DNA of 64,000 bases from Gemella morbillorum (GCF_900476045.1 NZ_LS483440.1:372001-436000), one strand, 5' to 3'. Shown: positions 1-9,438, counted from the stretch's first letter. Numbers and translations are program-made. The notes: generated from the sequence alone by a model not told the origin.

Positions 1-164
1 GTGCGATGAAGATCATTAATTTTACCAAGATGATTTTTCATAACGTACTCTCTACTCATAATATCGTAGATACTATCTCCGATATATGCAAGTGCTAATG
101 CTTGCATTTGTTCAGGGGATGAGAAGTTTTTTTCAGTAAATTTAAAAGTTATATTTTTTTCCAT
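1..164 (-). CDS. mrnC: Mini-ribonuclease III (partial, N-terminal part)
   Basis: The minus strand from 164 reads [19 protein letters not shown] and continues with [17 protein letters not shown], the N-terminal signature of Mini-III, an RNase III-like enzyme without a dsRNA-binding domain that matures 23S rRNA in Bacillota. The acidic residues of [10 protein letters not shown] lie in the catalytic region. The ATG at 164 overlaps the last 16 bases of cysS and has AAGGAG just upstream inside cysS, so the two are translationally coupled; the cysS-mrnC order is also that of Bacillus. The gene runs off the left edge; about 54 codons are visible. Confidence 0.85.
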   Translation of the reverse strand, partial: MEKNITFKFTEKNFSSPEQMQALALAYIGDSIYDIMSREYVMKNHLGKINDLHR

Positions 165-1546
165 CTTACTCCTTGTTTTGTATCTTCAAGGATAATTCCT
201 TGTTCTTTAAGATCATCACGTATTTTGTCAGCTAGAGCAAAATCACGATTTTTTCGTGCATTTTCACGTTCTTCAATTAGTTTTTCTATGTGACTATCTT
301 CTAAAGAGTTATCGTCTTTAACATTAATTCCTAGAATAGAGCTATATGTATCAAAAGCAGCTTTCAGAAGTTCAAGGGTTTCTTTATTAACTTCATTTTG
401 GGCTGTGTATGAATTAGTTATTCTGACAACTTCGTACCAAGATGATAGTGCGTTAGCTGTGTTGAAATCATCTTGCATATACTCTTCAAATTTTTCAAGT
501 TCGCTAGAGACTAAAGCAACAACTTCATCATCTAATTTTTCAACAGTCATTTCATTATTTAATCTAAATTCTAAATTTTGGTATGAAGTTTTTAGTTTTT
601 CGAAGTTAGTTTTAGCTAATTCAATATTTTCTAATGTGTAGTTGATTGGTGTTCTGTAGTGAACAGTTAGCATAAATAAACGTAGAACCATTGGATCAAT
701 TTCAGAGATTATGTCTTTAACAAGGCGGAAATTGCCAAGGCTTTTACTCATCTTAATATTATCAATATTAATAAATGCATTGTGCATCCAGTAATTACTA
801 AACGGAGCGTGATTGTGACATTCAGATTGTGCGATTTCATTTTCGTGATGTGGGAAAGTTAAGTCTTGGCCACCAGCATGAATATCAATAGTATCTCCAA
901 GAGTTTCTTTAGCCATAACAGAGCATTCGATATGCCAACCAGGACGCCCTTCACCAAATGGACTAGCCCATTTTACTTCACCAGGCTTTGCTTTTTTCCA
1001 AAGGGCGAAATCAAGAGGATCTTCTTTATATTCACCAACTTCTATGCGTGCTCCACTAATTAAATCATCAATAGATTGTTTGCTAAGTTTGCCATAATCT
1101 TCTTTTTTACGAGTTCTGAAATAAACATCACCGTTAGATTCATATGCGAAACCTTCTTCAATAAGTTTGGCGATGAAATCAATAATTTCTTGCATGTATT
1201 CAGTTACGCGAGGGTTTTTAGTTGCACGTTTGCAACCAAGTGCATCATAATCTTTGAAAAAGGCTGCAATATATTTATCAGTAAGTTCAGAAGTTGAAAT
1301 ACCTTCTTCATTACTTGCTTTGATAATTTTATCGTCAACATCTGTAAAGTTAGAAATAAAATCTACTTCATAACCACTATGTTCTAAATATTTACGGACA
1401 ACGTCAAACACAATTATAGGACGGGCATTCCCGATATGAATGTAATTATAAACGGTAGGACCGCATACATACATTCTTACTTTATTTTCTTCAATTGTTT
1501 TTAAAATTTCTTTTTGTTTTGTCAATGTATTATAAAGTTTAATCAT
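149..1546 (-). CDS. cysS: Cysteinyl-tRNA synthetase
   Basis: 465 residues, the normal length for bacterial CysRS, which charges tRNA-Cys in the cytoplasm. A class I synthetase core is visible: the HIGH-type motif in [13 protein letters not shown] near residue 35, zinc-site Cys/His residues (CGP near 28, the ECSV and HHENE regions near 205-240) and the KMSKS loop ([10 protein letters not shown]) near 265. The C-terminal anticodon-binding helical domain ends in VRWKKI. AAGGAG lies 6 bases before the ATG. No T-box leader is seen in the 200 bases upstream. The gene overlaps mrnC at its 3' end. Confidence 0.97.
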   Translation of the reverse strand: MIKLYNTLTKQKEILKTIEENKVRMYVCGPTVYNYIHIGNARPIIVFDVVRKYLEHSGYEVDFISNFTDVDDKIIKASNEEGISTSELTDKYIAAFFKDYDALGCKRATKNPRVTEYMQEIIDFIAKLIEEGFAYESNGDVYFRTRKKEDYGKLSKQSIDDLISGARIEVGEYKEDPLDFALWKKAKPGEVKWASPFGEGRPGWHIECSVMAKETLGDTIDIHAGGQDLTFPHHENEIAQSECHNHAPFSNYWMHNAFINIDNIKMSKSLGNFRLVKDIISEIDPMVLRLFMLTVHYRTPINYTLENIELAKTNFEKLKTSYQNLEFRLNNEMTVEKLDDEVVALVSSELEKFEEYMQDDFNTANALSSWYEVVRITNSYTAQNEVNKETLELLKAAFDTYSSILGINVKDDNSLEDSHIEKLIEERENARKNRDFALADKIRDDLKEQGIILEDTKQGVRWKKI

Positions 1547-1744
1547 ACATAACTCCTTTACTAAGTAGTAATCATTTTTAAAATAAAGACTAATAAAAAT
1601 TAATTAAATATAAAAAATCATTACTTAAATTTTAACACAAAACAAGGATAAATTAAATTATAAATTAACATTTTCATATTCCTTGAAATATTTCTATTTT
1701 GTATTAAAATAATAAGTAGATAATATTAAAAAGGATACAAATAC

Positions 1745-2623
1745 ATGAAATTGTCAGATGCTATATACACAACAGAAGTGCATAAAGAATTTAAGAATAT
1801 TTTTCTTCTAATAATCGGAACTATCTTGTTTTCCATTTATGCAGGTCTATTACTTCCTATCAATAATATAGGAGCAGGGGGAGCACTAGGGCTAAGTTTA
1901 GTTTTAAATAAGGTAATAGGAATAAAAATAGGGACAGCTCAATTTTTATTGAATGTACCTCTATTTTATATTGGGTATAGATATATAAGTAGAAAATTTG
2001 TTTTATTAACTATATTTGTTATCAGTGTATCATCACTTCTTATAAATAATCTTCCAAAGATTATAAAACCTGTTTATCTAGGGGATTCTTTAGTTGCAGC
2101 GATATTTTGTGGAATAATATCAGGTCTTGCAATGTGTTGTCTTTTAGTAGGAGGAGCCTCAACAGGGGGAACGGATATTACAGGTAAATTTATCTCGAAA
2201 AAGATGAAGTTTAACTTACCGACCGTTTTTCTAGTTCAAGATATATTAATTTATACAATAGTATGGATTTTCTTTGATATAAAATATGTTATGTATGCAC
2301 TTGTTATGAGCTTTGTGCGTAATCAAACTATGAAAGGCGTTCAGAAGTTTTTCTCAGCTTATATTCAATGTACAATTATTTGTAATTGTCCAGAAAGAAT
2401 GGTTGAACTTATAAATAATACCCTACATCGTGGCTCAACAATTATGGATGTAGAAGGTGGTTATAGCCATGAAAAAAAACGTATGATTGTCGTTGTGATT
2501 CAGCAAAATGAAATGTATTTATTGAAAAAACTAGTATCAAAAAACTGTCCTGAGGCTTTTATTACGGTTACAGCAGTTAATACAATAGTAGGTAATTTTA
2601 AAGAGCATTCGTATAGTCTATAA
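1745..2623 (+). CDS. YitT family membrane protein (first copy)
   Basis: 292 residues with about five hydrophobic helices in the first 200 (for example IFLLIIGTILFSIYAGLLLP) and glycine-rich loops (GAGGALGLS, GGASTGGTD), followed by a soluble C-terminal domain (about 205-292) of the DUF2179 type. This is the architecture of YitT/YpjC-like proteins, whose transport substrate is unknown. A second copy lies at 6547. Transcribed divergently from cysS. A weak SD (AAGGA) precedes the ATG. No rho-independent terminator is obvious after it. Confidence 0.85.
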   Translation: MKLSDAIYTTEVHKEFKNIFLLIIGTILFSIYAGLLLPINNIGAGGALGLSLVLNKVIGIKIGTAQFLLNVPLFYIGYRYISRKFVLLTIFVISVSSLLINNLPKIIKPVYLGDSLVAAIFCGIISGLAMCCLLVGGASTGGTDITGKFISKKMKFNLPTVFLVQDILIYTIVWIFFDIKYVMYALVMSFVRNQTMKGVQKFFSAYIQCTIICNCPERMVELINNTLHRGSTIMDVEGGYSHEKKRMIVVVIQQNEMYLLKKLVSKNCPEAFITVTAVNTIVGNFKEHSYSL

Positions 2624-2783
2624 AAAGTATAAAAGGATTTAAAGTATAAAAGATATTTTTATTAAAATTAAATTTTTAATGGATAATCTTTCTTTAAATC
2701 TTTTTTTATGTGATTAAAAAATAAATACTATTATCTTAATTTATAGTTGTTTAACATAAAATTATAATAGCTATTCCAAACAT

Positions 2784-2812
2784 TTGCTTATTGACCATTT
2801 TTGATATATAAT
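2784..2812 (+). promoter_or_regulatory. clpP promoter with CtsR-like operator
   Basis: A sigma-A-type promoter is visible: TTGCTT (2784-2789), 17-base spacer, TATAAT (2807-2812). Within it, ATTGACCATTTTTGATA (2790-2806) reads on the other strand as TATCAAA-AAT-GGTCAAT, close to the CtsR heptad repeat (A/G)GTCAAA-NAN-(A/G)GTCAAA. The operator fills the spacer between -35 and -10, where a repressor would block RNA polymerase. CtsR control of clpP is well known in Bacillota; the site itself is my reading of the sequence. Confidence 0.7.
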
Positions 2813-2845
2813 ATCAAGTGAAATGAAAATTAGGAGGTAAGAAAC

Positions 2846-3499
2846 ATGAATTTGATTCCTACAGTAATAGAGCAGACTTCTCAAGGAGAAAGAGCCTATG
2901 ATATTTATTCAAGACTTTTAAAAGATAGAATTATAATATTAGGATCTGATGTAAATGATCAAGTAGCAAACTCTATAACAAGTCAATTATTATTTTTAGA
3001 AGCACAAGATAGTGAAAAAGATATTTATTTCTATATTAATTCACCAGGTGGTAGTGTAACGGCAGGTTTTGCAATCTATGATACAATGCAACATATTAAA
3101 TGTGATGTTGTAACAATTTGTATGGGAATGGCAGCGAGTATGGGAGCTTTCTTACTTGCAGCTGGAACTATTGGAAAAAGATATGCACTTCCAAATGCTG
3201 AGGTGATGATTCACCAACCATTAGGAGGAGCACAAGGACAAGCAACAGAAATCGAAATAGCAGCTAAACATATTTTGAGAACGCGAGAAAAATTAAACAA
3301 AATTTTAGCTGATAGAACAGGTCAAACAATAAAAGCTATTGAACGAGATACAGAACGTGACAATTACTTATCAGCGGAGGAAGCTTGTGCTTACGGATTA
3401 GTTGATAAGGTTATGTATCCAGAAAATGGTAAACCACAAAAAAAAGAAAAAGTAAAAAAAACGCAAGCAAAAAAAGCGGCTAAAAAAGCAGATGAATAA
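2846..3499 (+). CDS. clpP: ATP-dependent Clp protease proteolytic subunit
   Basis: 217 residues. The serine-protease triad is clear: Ser98 in GMAASMGAF, His123 in [10 protein letters not shown], and the Asp of the [14 protein letters not shown] segment near 172. ClpP forms the tetradecameric chamber used with ClpX/ClpC for protein quality control. It is about 20 residues longer than usual because of a lysine-rich tail after [10 protein letters not shown] (about 195-217: repeated KK/AKK). GGAGG precedes the ATG. A CtsR-like operator lies in the promoter and a strong terminator follows, so it is monocistronic. Confidence 0.97.
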   Translation: MNLIPTVIEQTSQGERAYDIYSRLLKDRIIILGSDVNDQVANSITSQLLFLEAQDSEKDIYFYINSPGGSVTAGFAIYDTMQHIKCDVVTICMGMAASMGAFLLAAGTIGKRYALPNAEVMIHQPLGGAQGQATEIEIAAKHILRTREKLNKILADRTGQTIKAIERDTERDNYLSAEEACAYGLVDKVMYPENGKPQKKEKVKKTQAKKAAKKADE

Positions 3500-3504
3500 A
3501 AAAC

Positions 3505-3538
3505 AAAAAAGAAGTTGACTTTTGTCAACTTCTTTTTT
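3505..3538 (+). terminator. Terminator after clpP
   Basis: Perfect 9-bp stem GAAGTTGAC/GTCAACTTC (3511-3519 with 3524-3532), TTTT loop, followed by six T and flanked by A6 on the 5' side. Confidence 0.9.
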
Positions 3539-3581
3539 ATGTAGGTAATAGAAAATATAAAAATAAAGTATTAAAAACTAA

Positions 3582-3614
3582 AAGCTAGGCTCGAAAATAT
3601 TTCAAGCCTAGCTT
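3582..3614 (-). terminator. Terminator after the FemAB gene
   Basis: Stem AAGCTAGGCT/AGCCTAGCTT (3582-3591 with 3605-3614), with a T-rich run downstream on the minus strand. It lies 8 bases beyond the stop of the minus-strand FemAB gene. Confidence 0.8.
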
Positions 3615-3621
3615 ATTAAAA

Positions 3622-4872
3622 TTATATTTTCCAAATTTTTCCGATGGCATTACGTACTTCATAATTATCCATAAAGTACTCAATATTACCATTGAAATTA
3701 CGCTTAAACTGAAGAACTCCGTAATCGCTAGAATTTTCATCGTTGAAACCTTGTGATGTACCAAAGAAGTTGAAATATTTAAAACCATTATTAATTGCAT
3801 ATTTCATCATATGGAACAATACTGCATATGGTCCCTCATAACGATGGAATTTTTGCATGGCACCGCTGGTGAAGTAAATTATATCTTGTCCAGATTCAAT
3901 AAAACTTGCACATGATAAATTAATGATATTGCCGTGTTCTTCTTTTAATTCTTTTATTTTATCAATTTTTTTATACCAAATAGCAATATTTTCATCGTAT
4001 TCACGAAGACGATTAGTTGCTTTTTTGGCATTAACTTTACCTTGTTCAAGCTTTTCGTTAAGTTCATCACGTTCTTTTTCTAGATTAGTAATTGTGGTTG
4101 TTGTAGTTTCTACGAATAAATCACAGTCAATATAAGAAACTAATAGATGAAGTTTATCACCTATATTGTTTTTTAGAGATTTAAAATAATCATTGTCACG
4201 AATTACGAAGTCAATTCTGCTTTCTGTATCACGATTAATTTCATCAAAAATCTTCGCATCTTCTGTATTGAAAATATCAATTTCACGTACAAGAACACCT
4301 TCTTTGGCGATTCTATTAATTGTATAACGTGCAATTTGAGAAACATTCTTTAGTAGATTATTTTCTGTTATATCTTCATCTAGATATTTAGAATATACGC
4401 AACGTGATGCTAGTGTTGGATTGGTAAATAAATCATCATTAAGGGGATGATAATCAAGCTCTAGTAACGTATTATTTGTATTTATCGCTAGGTCGTTTTC
4501 GCCTACAAACTCTATATCATTGTAAAACTTCTCATTAAGAAATGGATTGACACGAACACATAAGACTCTGACATTTTTAGCGAAGTATTTTTTTAATTCT
4601 TTAAAATAAAAGTTTACCAATTCAATGTTTGAATAATCCATAATTGGCCCATGTTGAGCTGTTACTTTATAAAAGTATTTTTTGTACTGAAAATAAATAA
4701 ATAAACCATAGGCGAGTATTTTATTATCTTCTTTAACAGCAAGTATTGTAGTTTTCAAACCATTGCTGTTTGCCATTTTACTATATTCAGCTGATTGAGG
4801 GAAAAAATAACGTTCATTGTTATTTTGTTGAAATTTCTCTAATTCCTCATTACTAATTTCAGTAAATATCAT
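3622..4872 (-). CDS. FemAB family peptidoglycan interpeptide-bridge aminoacyltransferase
   Basis: 416 residues, the usual FemA/FemB size. Matches to the family are the N-terminal EEFxxF-like start, YGLFIYFQYKKYFYKVTAQHGPIMDY near 60-90, a charged helical-hairpin arm (about 255-310, NLEKERDELNEKLEQ onward) that separates the GNAT subdomains in FemA, and the C-terminal GPYAVLFHMMKYAINNGFKYFNFFG and FKRNFNG segments. Family members add amino acids from aminoacyl-tRNA to the stem-peptide lysine at the membrane. Only one copy is present, so Fem position and bridge chemistry cannot be assigned. AAGGAG precedes the ATG; it has its own terminator. Confidence 0.9.
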   Translation of the reverse strand: MIFTEISNEELEKFQQNNNERYFFPQSAEYSKMANSNGLKTTILAVKEDNKILAYGLFIYFQYKKYFYKVTAQHGPIMDYSNIELVNFYFKELKKYFAKNVRVLCVRVNPFLNEKFYNDIEFVGENDLAINTNNTLLELDYHPLNDDLFTNPTLASRCVYSKYLDEDITENNLLKNVSQIARYTINRIAKEGVLVREIDIFNTEDAKIFDEINRDTESRIDFVIRDNDYFKSLKNNIGDKLHLLVSYIDCDLFVETTTTTITNLEKERDELNEKLEQGKVNAKKATNRLREYDENIAIWYKKIDKIKELKEEHGNIINLSCASFIESGQDIIYFTSGAMQKFHRYEGPYAVLFHMMKYAINNGFKYFNFFGTSQGFNDENSSDYGVLQFKRNFNGNIEYFMDNYEVRNAIGKIWKI

Positions 4873-5036
4873 TAAAAATTTCTCCTTTACTAATTTTTAC
4901 TCAAGTTCAAAATTACTTATAAAATTATATAACAAAAATGAAAAAAAAAAAAGAAATAACCTTTTTTAAAATGATGAAATGCTTAATAAATGATATAATA
5001 GAATTGAATTAAATTGAATGGGAGGCAAGACATTTT

Positions 5037-5798
5037 ATGGAAGAATATCAACTTAGAGGGCAAAATTATAAGATTAGGTATAATGATTTTTCAGGAGAAA
5101 AAACACCTATTGTTTTTATTCATGGATTAGGCTGTGCGGGATCATTTGACTATGTAGAAATAGCGATGAAAAAGCAATTTGCAGATCATAGAAGAATATT
5201 AATTGATTTACTTGGGGCGGGTTATAGTGATAAACCTTTAGATTTTGTTTATGAGGTTAAAAATCACGCTAAGTATTTAAATGAGTTTTTAGAAGATTTA
5301 AATTTAGATAAAATAGTTCTTTTTGGTCATAGTCTTGGGGGAGCTACTTCCATTGAGTTGTGTTCATTATGTCAGGAGAAAGTAGAAAAACTTATTTTGA
5401 CAGAACCTAATTTAGATCCTGCGAAAAAAGGGCGTAGTAGTTGGGCAGTAGCACAATATACAGAAGATAATTATAAAGAAAGGATAAAAAGTTTAATAGA
5501 ATTATGCGAAAGTGGTAGAAATACTATGTGGGCGGCAACTTTACGTAATTGGTTACCAGAAGCAGCGTACCAAATTTCGCGTGATGCAGTTGTTGTGCGA
5601 GAAAATTCATGGCGTGATATGTTTTATAGTTTTGATGTTCCAAAATACTTTATTTTTGGAGAAAAAACTTTACCAAGTCCAGATTATGAAGAACTACCTA
5701 AACATGGAATTATTGTAAAAGTTGTAAAAGAGGCAGGGCATTCTATGGCGTGGGAGAATCCGGATGGATTGGCAGAGATGATAGCTAGTTGTTTATAA
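5037..5798 (+). CDS. Alpha/beta hydrolase
   Basis: 253 residues with the alpha/beta-hydrolase order: oxyanion-loop HGLGCAG near 29-35, nucleophile elbow GHSLGG near 98-103, the acid residue probably in FGEKTLPSPDYE near 205-215 and the catalytic His in KEAGHSMAWENP near 233-242. No signal peptide, so probably cytoplasmic. The substrate cannot be inferred. GGGAGG lies upstream. Convergent with pssA across a shared terminator. Confidence 0.85.
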   Translation: MEEYQLRGQNYKIRYNDFSGEKTPIVFIHGLGCAGSFDYVEIAMKKQFADHRRILIDLLGAGYSDKPLDFVYEVKNHAKYLNEFLEDLNLDKIVLFGHSLGGATSIELCSLCQEKVEKLILTEPNLDPAKKGRSSWAVAQYTEDNYKERIKSLIELCESGRNTMWAATLRNWLPEAAYQISRDAVVVRENSWRDMFYSFDVPKYFIFGEKTLPSPDYEELPKHGIIVKVVKEAGHSMAWENPDGLAEMIASCL

Positions 5799-5812
5799 TT
5801 ATATATAGATAA

Positions 5813-5837
5813 AAAAGCACGATAACACCGTGCTTTT
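5813..5837. terminator. Bidirectional terminator between the hydrolase and pssA
   Basis: AAAAGCACG (5813-5821) pairs with CGTGCTTTT (5829-5837) around an ATAACAC loop. A-run on the left and T-run on the right serve both convergent genes. Confidence 0.8.
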
Positions 5838-5847
5838 AGTCATTAAA

Positions 5848-6366
5848 TTACATTTTTTTAATTTTAATATTACTTACCATTAAGTAAGAGCATACTATCA
5901 ATAATATTAGCATAACTATACTAGGTAATTTGAAAAGTGCAATAATTGCTAGTATTGTACCACAAGTTGTTATTGGGACACCTTGGTAGTAACCATTTTT
6001 CATTTTAGTAACGTTGAACCTAGCAAGACGATAGGCTCCACAACAAACATAGATACCGCACAATAGTGCAACTACAACTGTTACAGTAGCACTTGGATTA
6101 TCATAAAATAAAACTTTTTCAAAAATAAGTATAGCAGGTGCGACTCCAAAACTAACAACATCACATAAAGAATCTAAATCGTGACCAATTTCAGAAACAA
6201 CACCAAGTTTTCTTGCAACAATACCATCGTATCTGTCAGCAAGCATAGCTAAAAAAATAAAGACAGTGCCCCAGACATAATACCCATGTGCTGTAGTTAA
6301 TATTGATAAAAAACCACAGAAAATATTACAAAGGGTAAGATAATTTGGTATAAAATTTTTATTCAT
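5848..6366 (-). CDS. pssA: CDP-diacylglycerol--serine O-phosphatidyltransferase
   Basis: 172 residues. The CDP-alcohol phosphatidyltransferase signature DGxxARx8GxxxDxxxD is complete (DGIVARKLGVVSEIGHDLDSLCD, near 47-69), with membrane helices around and after it. The N-terminal start FIPNYLTLCNIFCGFLSI is typical of Gram-positive PssA. It makes phosphatidylserine, the substrate of Psd encoded at 39329, so together they give phosphatidylethanolamine. GGAGG precedes the ATG. Confidence 0.93.
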   Translation of the reverse strand: MNKNFIPNYLTLCNIFCGFLSILTTAHGYYVWGTVFIFLAMLADRYDGIVARKLGVVSEIGHDLDSLCDVVSFGVAPAILIFEKVLFYDNPSATVTVVVALLCGIYVCCGAYRLARFNVTKMKNGYYQGVPITTCGTILAIIALFKLPSIVMLILLIVCSYLMVSNIKIKKM

Positions 6367-6488
6367 TAAAGTTATCCTCCAATATTGATACTCCTAATTA
6401 TATTACAAAATAGAAAGAATGTCTAAAGAAATGAGAAAGATAATTTTTAAAAAAGTATAGTAAACTTTGTTATTTGCTCAGTTATATA

Positions 6489-6517
6489 TTGTTTAACAGA
6501 CTAGAAGCTGTTATAAT
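6489..6517 (+). promoter_or_regulatory. Promoter of the second yitT-like gene
   Basis: TTGTTT (6489-6494), 17 bases, TATAAT (6512-6517), 30 bases before the ATG. The spacer carries an interrupted inverted repeat AACAG-N8-CTGTT (6495-6512) that could be a regulator site; this last point is inference. Confidence 0.6.
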
Positions 6518-6546
6518 AAATTTGTAATTAATTATGGGAGGGTATC

Positions 6547-7455
6547 ATGAACGAAAAATTTAAAAAACAAGGTATAAAAAAAATAGCTAAAGAATTATTT
6601 TTTATATCTTTAGGCTGTGCAATTTACTCATTTGCATTATTACATTTTAATGTTCCTAATCAATTAGCAGAAGGTGGCGGTACAGGGATAGCATTATTTC
6701 TATTATATGCTTTTGGGTTACCTGTATCTATGGGTACATTATTAGTTAATATCCCATTACTTATACTTGGATATAAGATGTTAGATAAAAAAACTATGAT
6801 TTACACAATTTACGGTATATTAATGCTAACATTTTGGATTAAAATTTTTGAAACATACCATGTTGTTATTGATATAGGTGGAGATCGTCTTCTTGCATCT
6901 GTTTTTGGTGGAATTATCGCAGGGATAGGGCTTGGAATTGTTTTTGTTTTTGGTGGAACAACTGGAGGAGTAGACATTATTGCAAAAATAATCAATATAT
7001 ATTTTGGTTTTTCTATAGGAAGGATAATTCAAGTTTTAGATGGATTTATATTACTACTATCTTTTATGGTATTAAAAAGTTTTCCAGCAATCTTATATAC
7101 GCTAATTTATATTTATATTTGTACAAAAATCATAGATTATCTAATTGAAGGTGGTATCCCAGGAAAAGCTGTGATGATAATGTCACCTAAAATTGAAGAA
7201 ATTACCCACAGGGTGTCAGAAGACATGAATCGTGGTTTAACATTTTTAAAAGGTCAGGGAAGTTACTCACGTAAAGATATGAATATAGGTTATTGTGTTG
7301 TGTCAAGAACGGAAATTAGTAAACTAAAATCATTAATTTATGCAATAGATCAAAATGCTTTTTTAACTATAACAGAAGTGCATGATATTATGGGAGAAGG
7401 GTTTAGTTTTGATCAACCAAAAAGAATGAAGTTTACTTTTAAAAAGGAAAAATAA
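6547..7455 (+). CDS. YitT family membrane protein (second copy)
   Basis: 302 residues with the same architecture as the protein at 1745: five or so hydrophobic helices with glycine-rich loops (AEGGGTGIALFLL, VFGGTTGGVDIIAKI) and a C-terminal soluble DUF2179-type domain (about 215-302, with SPKIEEITHRV and the GYCVVSRTE strand). The two copies are clearly paralogous but diverged. GGGAGG SD. It ends in its own terminator. Function of the family is unknown. Confidence 0.85.
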   Translation: MNEKFKKQGIKKIAKELFFISLGCAIYSFALLHFNVPNQLAEGGGTGIALFLLYAFGLPVSMGTLLVNIPLLILGYKMLDKKTMIYTIYGILMLTFWIKIFETYHVVIDIGGDRLLASVFGGIIAGIGLGIVFVFGGTTGGVDIIAKIINIYFGFSIGRIIQVLDGFILLLSFMVLKSFPAILYTLIYIYICTKIIDYLIEGGIPGKAVMIMSPKIEEITHRVSEDMNRGLTFLKGQGSYSRKDMNIGYCVVSRTEISKLKSLIYAIDQNAFLTITEVHDIMGEGFSFDQPKRMKFTFKKEK

Positions 7456-7463
7456 TAAAGGAA

Positions 7464-7508
7464 GCAACATTTAATCGTAAGTAATATACGAATAAATGTT
7501 GTTCTTTT
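7464..7508 (+). terminator. Terminator after the second yitT-like gene
   Basis: Long stem GCAACATTTA-ATCGTA/TACGA-ATAAATGTTGT (7464-7479 with 7487-7502) followed by TCTTTTAT. It lies directly in the leader of the following ClC gene; no fluoride-riboswitch motif is present there. Confidence 0.75.
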
Positions 7509-7527
7509 ATCCTAGAAAGGAGGGTAC

Positions 7528-8676
7528 ATGGTTAATAATTTTTATATAAGAAGCGTAATAGTGGTTTTACTAGCATCGATATGCTGTTCGTACTTTGGGC
7601 AAGTGTTATTATTCATTATTTCTAAAATAAAAGACTATTGGAATTATTTAATTTATTTTACACCATTAATTTTGTTATTTACAAAATACAGTAATAAGTA
7701 TGCCAAAACTACTAGTATTAGTATGAAGTATTTTATAGAAGAAGCAATAAAAGATAAGAAAAAAATTAGTTGGTACTTTCCTATTTTATTAACCTTAAAT
7801 ACGTTGTTAGCACACGGGTTTGGAGCTAGCGTAGGTCGTGAAGGTGTTGCTGTTCAGTTAGGGGGAGCAATTGGGAAAAATCTAGGAAGTGTTGAATTCA
7901 GTAAAAAACAATGTACTTTTTTAATACGCTTAGGAATGATTAGTGGATTTGCTGCACTATTTCAGACACCATTAGCAGCGTTATTTTTTGTTTTAGAAAT
8001 TACATTTAAAAAAGTAAAAATTAATTTGAATACTGTAATAGAATTCATTATATATTTAATTGCTAGTTTTTTCTCTGCCGAAGCTTCTAATTTTTTAGGG
8101 TTAGAAAAGTTTTTTGTCTTAGTGAAGGTTGAAAAAATTGACTACATATTACTTATAAAAACATTACTTGTAAGTATTTGTTTTATTTTTGTTGGAGTAG
8201 TTTTTGTCCTTTGTCAGAAATTTTTTAAAAAAATCGTCTGCAATAATGAAAAATGGCGTTGGATATTACTAACTATATTTATACTAATAAGTGTATTAGC
8301 AAGTTTTCGTTATAGTTCGTTAGGAACAAATTTAATTGAACTTTCACTAGAAAATGGCTTGGTAGTTAGTTATGATTTTATATTGAAAATTATATTAACC
8401 GCTCTTTGCACAGCTATAGGATTTAGTGGTGGTGAAGTGACACCGTTATTTGCGATAGGAGCGAGCTTAGGAGCAGTATTAGCAGTATATATAGGATTAC
8501 CAATTACATTTACTGCAGCACTAGGTTATTGTTTAGTTTTTTCGTCAGCAACAAAAACAGTTATAACTCCAATATTTTTGGCATTAGAAGTTTTTGGTAG
8601 TACAACAGCTATACTAACAATATTACCTGCAGTATTAATTTATTTTTTGAATAAAAAATATAGTATTTATAAGTAG
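7528..8676 (+). CDS. ClC family anion transporter
   Basis: 382 residues, strongly hydrophobic with about ten helices. The ClC selectivity-filter/gating-glutamate motif is visible as FGASVGREGVAVQLGGAIG near residue 92-110 (canonical GREGP; here GREGV). Other ClC landmarks are the FQTPLAALFFVLE segment near 150 and FSGGEVTPLFAIGASLG near 308-324. No cytoplasmic CBS domains. The sequence around GREG resembles the shorter ClC branch that includes fluoride/proton antiporters, but the filter type cannot be settled by eye. GGAGGG SD with 5-base spacing. Confidence 0.88.
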   Translation: MVNNFYIRSVIVVLLASICCSYFGQVLLFIISKIKDYWNYLIYFTPLILLFTKYSNKYAKTTSISMKYFIEEAIKDKKKISWYFPILLTLNTLLAHGFGASVGREGVAVQLGGAIGKNLGSVEFSKKQCTFLIRLGMISGFAALFQTPLAALFFVLEITFKKVKINLNTVIEFIIYLIASFFSAEASNFLGLEKFFVLVKVEKIDYILLIKTLLVSICFIFVGVVFVLCQKFFKKIVCNNEKWRWILLTIFILISVLASFRYSSLGTNLIELSLENGLVVSYDFILKIILTALCTAIGFSGGEVTPLFAIGASLGAVLAVYIGLPITFTAALGYCLVFSSATKTVITPIFLALEVFGSTTAILTILPAVLIYFLNKKYSIYK

Positions 8677-8724
8677 TTTGCTCAAAATTTTATAAGAGTT
8701 GAAAGAACTATTTTAAGTAAAGAA

Positions 8725-8763
8725 AATACCAAGAGAAGATAGATTTAATTTTCTCTTGGTATT
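8725..8763. terminator. Hairpin between the ClC gene and the lipoprotein gene
   Basis: Perfect 13-bp inverted repeat AATACCAAGAGAA/TTCTCTTGGTATT (8725-8737 and 8751-8763) with a 13-base loop. It can serve both convergent transcripts, though the T-runs are short. Confidence 0.7.
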
Positions 8764-8811
8764 GTTAATATATATTAGAATGTTATGAGTCTAGGCGAAA
8801 AGAATAATTAT

Positions 8812-9438
8812 TTATTTTTTTAGTGTCCAACTCTTTTCAATCATTGGAAGTAATTCTACTACAGTGGCTTCAGTACCTTCAAGAGATGCATAGTGTATTT
8901 TTCCATCATTCGCTCTGAAAACCCATGTAACAAAGTACTTTCCACTTGTTGTTATAGAATTAACAACATAAGCGTCATATTCGCCAATTTTTGATTTAGC
9001 ACCCCAAACCTTTTGGAATGCTGAAGTGTTTTTTTGGCCAGATAGTACAGAATTTGCTACATAGATAGGATCGATAGATGCATATTCTATTTCAGATATT
9101 CCAAGTTGACTTGGACGGAATATGTTTAATGTAACAATATTATATGTAGATCCATCACTATACTGAATATCATTTCCACCTTTTACATCTTTGAAATGGA
9201 ACCAGTTTTTAGGAACTTTAACATAACCATATTCATCAGAACCAATTATTTGTGTATTTTCTGTTTCTTTGTTTGTCTCTTTATTTGTTTCAGATTTTTG
9301 TTTATTAGAAGCGTCTGATGTAGAAGTTGATTCAGTTTTAGTTGATGTTGTCTCTTTATTTTGTGTGGTATTTGACTGGCAAGCCGTAAGTGTTGTTGTA
9401 GTTAATAATGCGATTAGTATGCCTATAAATTTCTTCAT
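8812..9438 (-). CDS. Predicted lipoprotein, function unknown
   Basis: 208 residues. The signal peptide MKKFIGILIALLTTTTLTAC ends in the lipobox LTAC, so the mature protein should be lipid-anchored at Cys20. A Thr/Ser/Lys/Glu-rich linker (about 21-65) follows, then a compact domain (SDEYGYVKVPKNWFHFKD near 68-85 and later a KYFVTWVFRANDGKIHY strand). I do not recognise the domain. SD GAAAGGAAA is upstream of the ATG. Single gene with the shared terminator downstream. Confidence 0.8.
   Translation of the reverse strand: MKKFIGILIALLTTTTLTACQSNTTQNKETTSTKTESTSTSDASNKQKSETNKETNKETENTQIIGSDEYGYVKVPKNWFHFKDVKGGNDIQYSDGSTYNIVTLNIFRPSQLGISEIEYASIDPIYVANSVLSGQKNTSAFQKVWGAKSKIGEYDAYVVNSITTSGKYFVTWVFRANDGKIHYASLEGTEATVVELLPMIEKSWTLKK

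Noticed and set aside
7456-7527. Possible fluoride riboswitch before the ClC gene
   Set aside because: The leader is filled by a terminator hairpin; the GGNGAUGG and GCUGAUG blocks are missing.
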